From assembly GCA_937949585.1 (NCBI GenBank), contig CALEDW010000191.1, forward strand, positions 1 to 13,975: a stretch of 13,975 nucleotides of DNA, in the 5' to 3' direction. Positions within the stretch are counted from its first letter, which is position 1, and the number at the start of each line of letters is the position of its first letter. A model generated the notes under the pieces. It ran no database searches, had not been told where the DNA came from, and worked only from the letters and a program-made list of their open reading frames with translations. This document shows, one piece after another, positions 13,436 to 13,975 of the stretch. A program made the position numbers and the translations under genes. Source of the DNA: an uncultured Acidimicrobiia bacterium (lineage in GTDB: Bacteria > Actinomycetota > Acidimicrobiia > IMCC26256 > CALEDW01).

Positions 13436-13975
13436 CCCAGGTTCAGCGCCCGGGCGAGGTAGTAGACGGCCGGAAGGCAGAACAGGATCGCGTCGAACCG
13501 GTCGAGGATCCCGCCGTGGCCGGGCAGCACCGAGCCGAAGTCCTTGATGCCGAGGTCACGCTTGATGAGCGACTCGCACAGGTCGCCGAGCGGGGCGAAG
13601 ACCGCGACGACGAGACCGAGCGCCAGCGCGTCCGCCAGCTCGCCGTTCCAGGGCGTGATCCTGGCGACGACCACCACGGCCAGGATCACCGAGGCGCTCA
13701 TCCCGCCGACGAGGCCCTCCACCGTCTTGTGGGGCGACACGGTCGGGGCCAGGGGCGTCTTGCCGAACTGGGAGCCGACGACGAACCCGACGACGTCGTA
13801 GCCCACGGCGCAGATCGCCACCCCGAGTACCAGACCGACCCCGTGCTCGTAGCCGAGCAGCAGGCCGGCGAAGCCACCGAGCATCCCGACGTAGACCACC
13901 CCGAACAGGGTGGCGGCCGCGTGCACCACCGGCCGGCCGGGCACCACGCCCAGCAGGTACCACAGGAGCGTGAAC
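13432..13975 (-). CDS. cdsA: Phosphatidate cytidylyltransferase (CDP-diacylglycerol synthase), 3' part only
   Basis: Makes CDP-diacylglycerol from phosphatidate and CTP in the cytoplasmic membrane. The last 180 residues are visible and the frame stays open to the window edge. Several hydrophobic helices are present (FGVVYVGMLGGFAGLLLG, SVILAVVVVARI, ALGLVVAVFAPLG). The family signature runs S-L-I-K-R, then K-D-F-G, then LPGHGGILDR, all in correct order. PHKTVEGLVGG is a further conserved segment. The true start lies beyond the right edge. The stop overlaps the dxr start, placing this as the upstream member of a cdsA-dxr-rseP-ispG operon. Confidence 0.95.
   Translation of the reverse strand, partial: FTLLWYLLGVVPGRPVVHAAATLFGVVYVGMLGGFAGLLLGYEHGVGLVLGVAICAVGYDVVGFVVGSQFGKTPLAPTVSPHKTVEGLVGGMSASVILAVVVVARITPWNGELADALALGLVVAVFAPLGDLCESLIKRDLGIKDFGSVLPGHGGILDRFDAILFCLPAVYYLARALNLG

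Noticed and set aside
10895..13462. An 855-codon plus-strand open frame antisense to rseP and dxr
   Set aside because: Low-complexity translation with no motif; it mirrors well-supported genes on the minus strand.

Overview
This is a very GC-rich window with strong G/C preference at third codon positions. All eleven visible stop codons are TGA, and GTG starts are frequent. It reads as chromosomal core sequence of a high-GC actinobacterium. The mix of genes (LigC-type ATP-dependent DNA ligase, MurT/GatD, MEP-pathway isoprenoid genes, a single-chain siroheme sulfite reductase next to CysH) fits Actinobacteria. A deep lineage such as Acidimicrobiia is plausible, but that is inference without a database search. 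No mobile element, CRISPR array, tRNA or rRNA gene was seen.

Layout. Left arm, minus strand (1-2104): proS (prolyl-tRNA synthetase) followed by the start of a ligC-like DNA ligase that runs off the left edge, joined by a GTGA stop/start overlap. A 313-bp divergent intergenic region follows (2105-2417). It holds a near-perfect inverted repeat, a plausible promoter, a possible leaderless 32-codon leader ORF and two hairpins, the last of which places the sulfite reductase Shine-Dalgarno within its loop and arm. Middle block, plus strand (2418-9744): sulfite reductase and cysH (overlapping), a GT4 glycosyltransferase probably read from its own leaderless promoter, a polyprenyl-phosphate sugar-phosphate transferase, then murT and gatD (overlapping). 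Right arm, minus strand (9753-13975): in transcription order the end of cdsA, dxr (ispC), an rseP-type site-2 protease and ispG.

How the genes fit together. Sulfite reductase and CysH are two consecutive steps of assimilatory sulfate reduction (APS to sulfite to sulfide). The glycosyltransferase and sugar transferase would start and extend a surface glycan on an undecaprenyl carrier. MurT/GatD amidates D-glutamate on lipid II, which uses the same carrier. dxr and ispG supply isoprenoid precursors for that carrier, and cdsA makes CDP-diacylglycerol for phospholipids. Much of the window therefore serves the cell envelope.

The most interesting points are these. The sulfite reductase keeps a complete CX5C/CX3C cysteine set in both of its halves. 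The sulfite reductase leader is rich in possible control elements. A perfect 16-bp palindrome sits over a promoter inside the non-coding-like tail of the glycosyltransferase ORF. The plus-strand block separates ispG from proS, which are often neighbours in other bacteria. I found no wholly new system; most genes belong to recognisable families.
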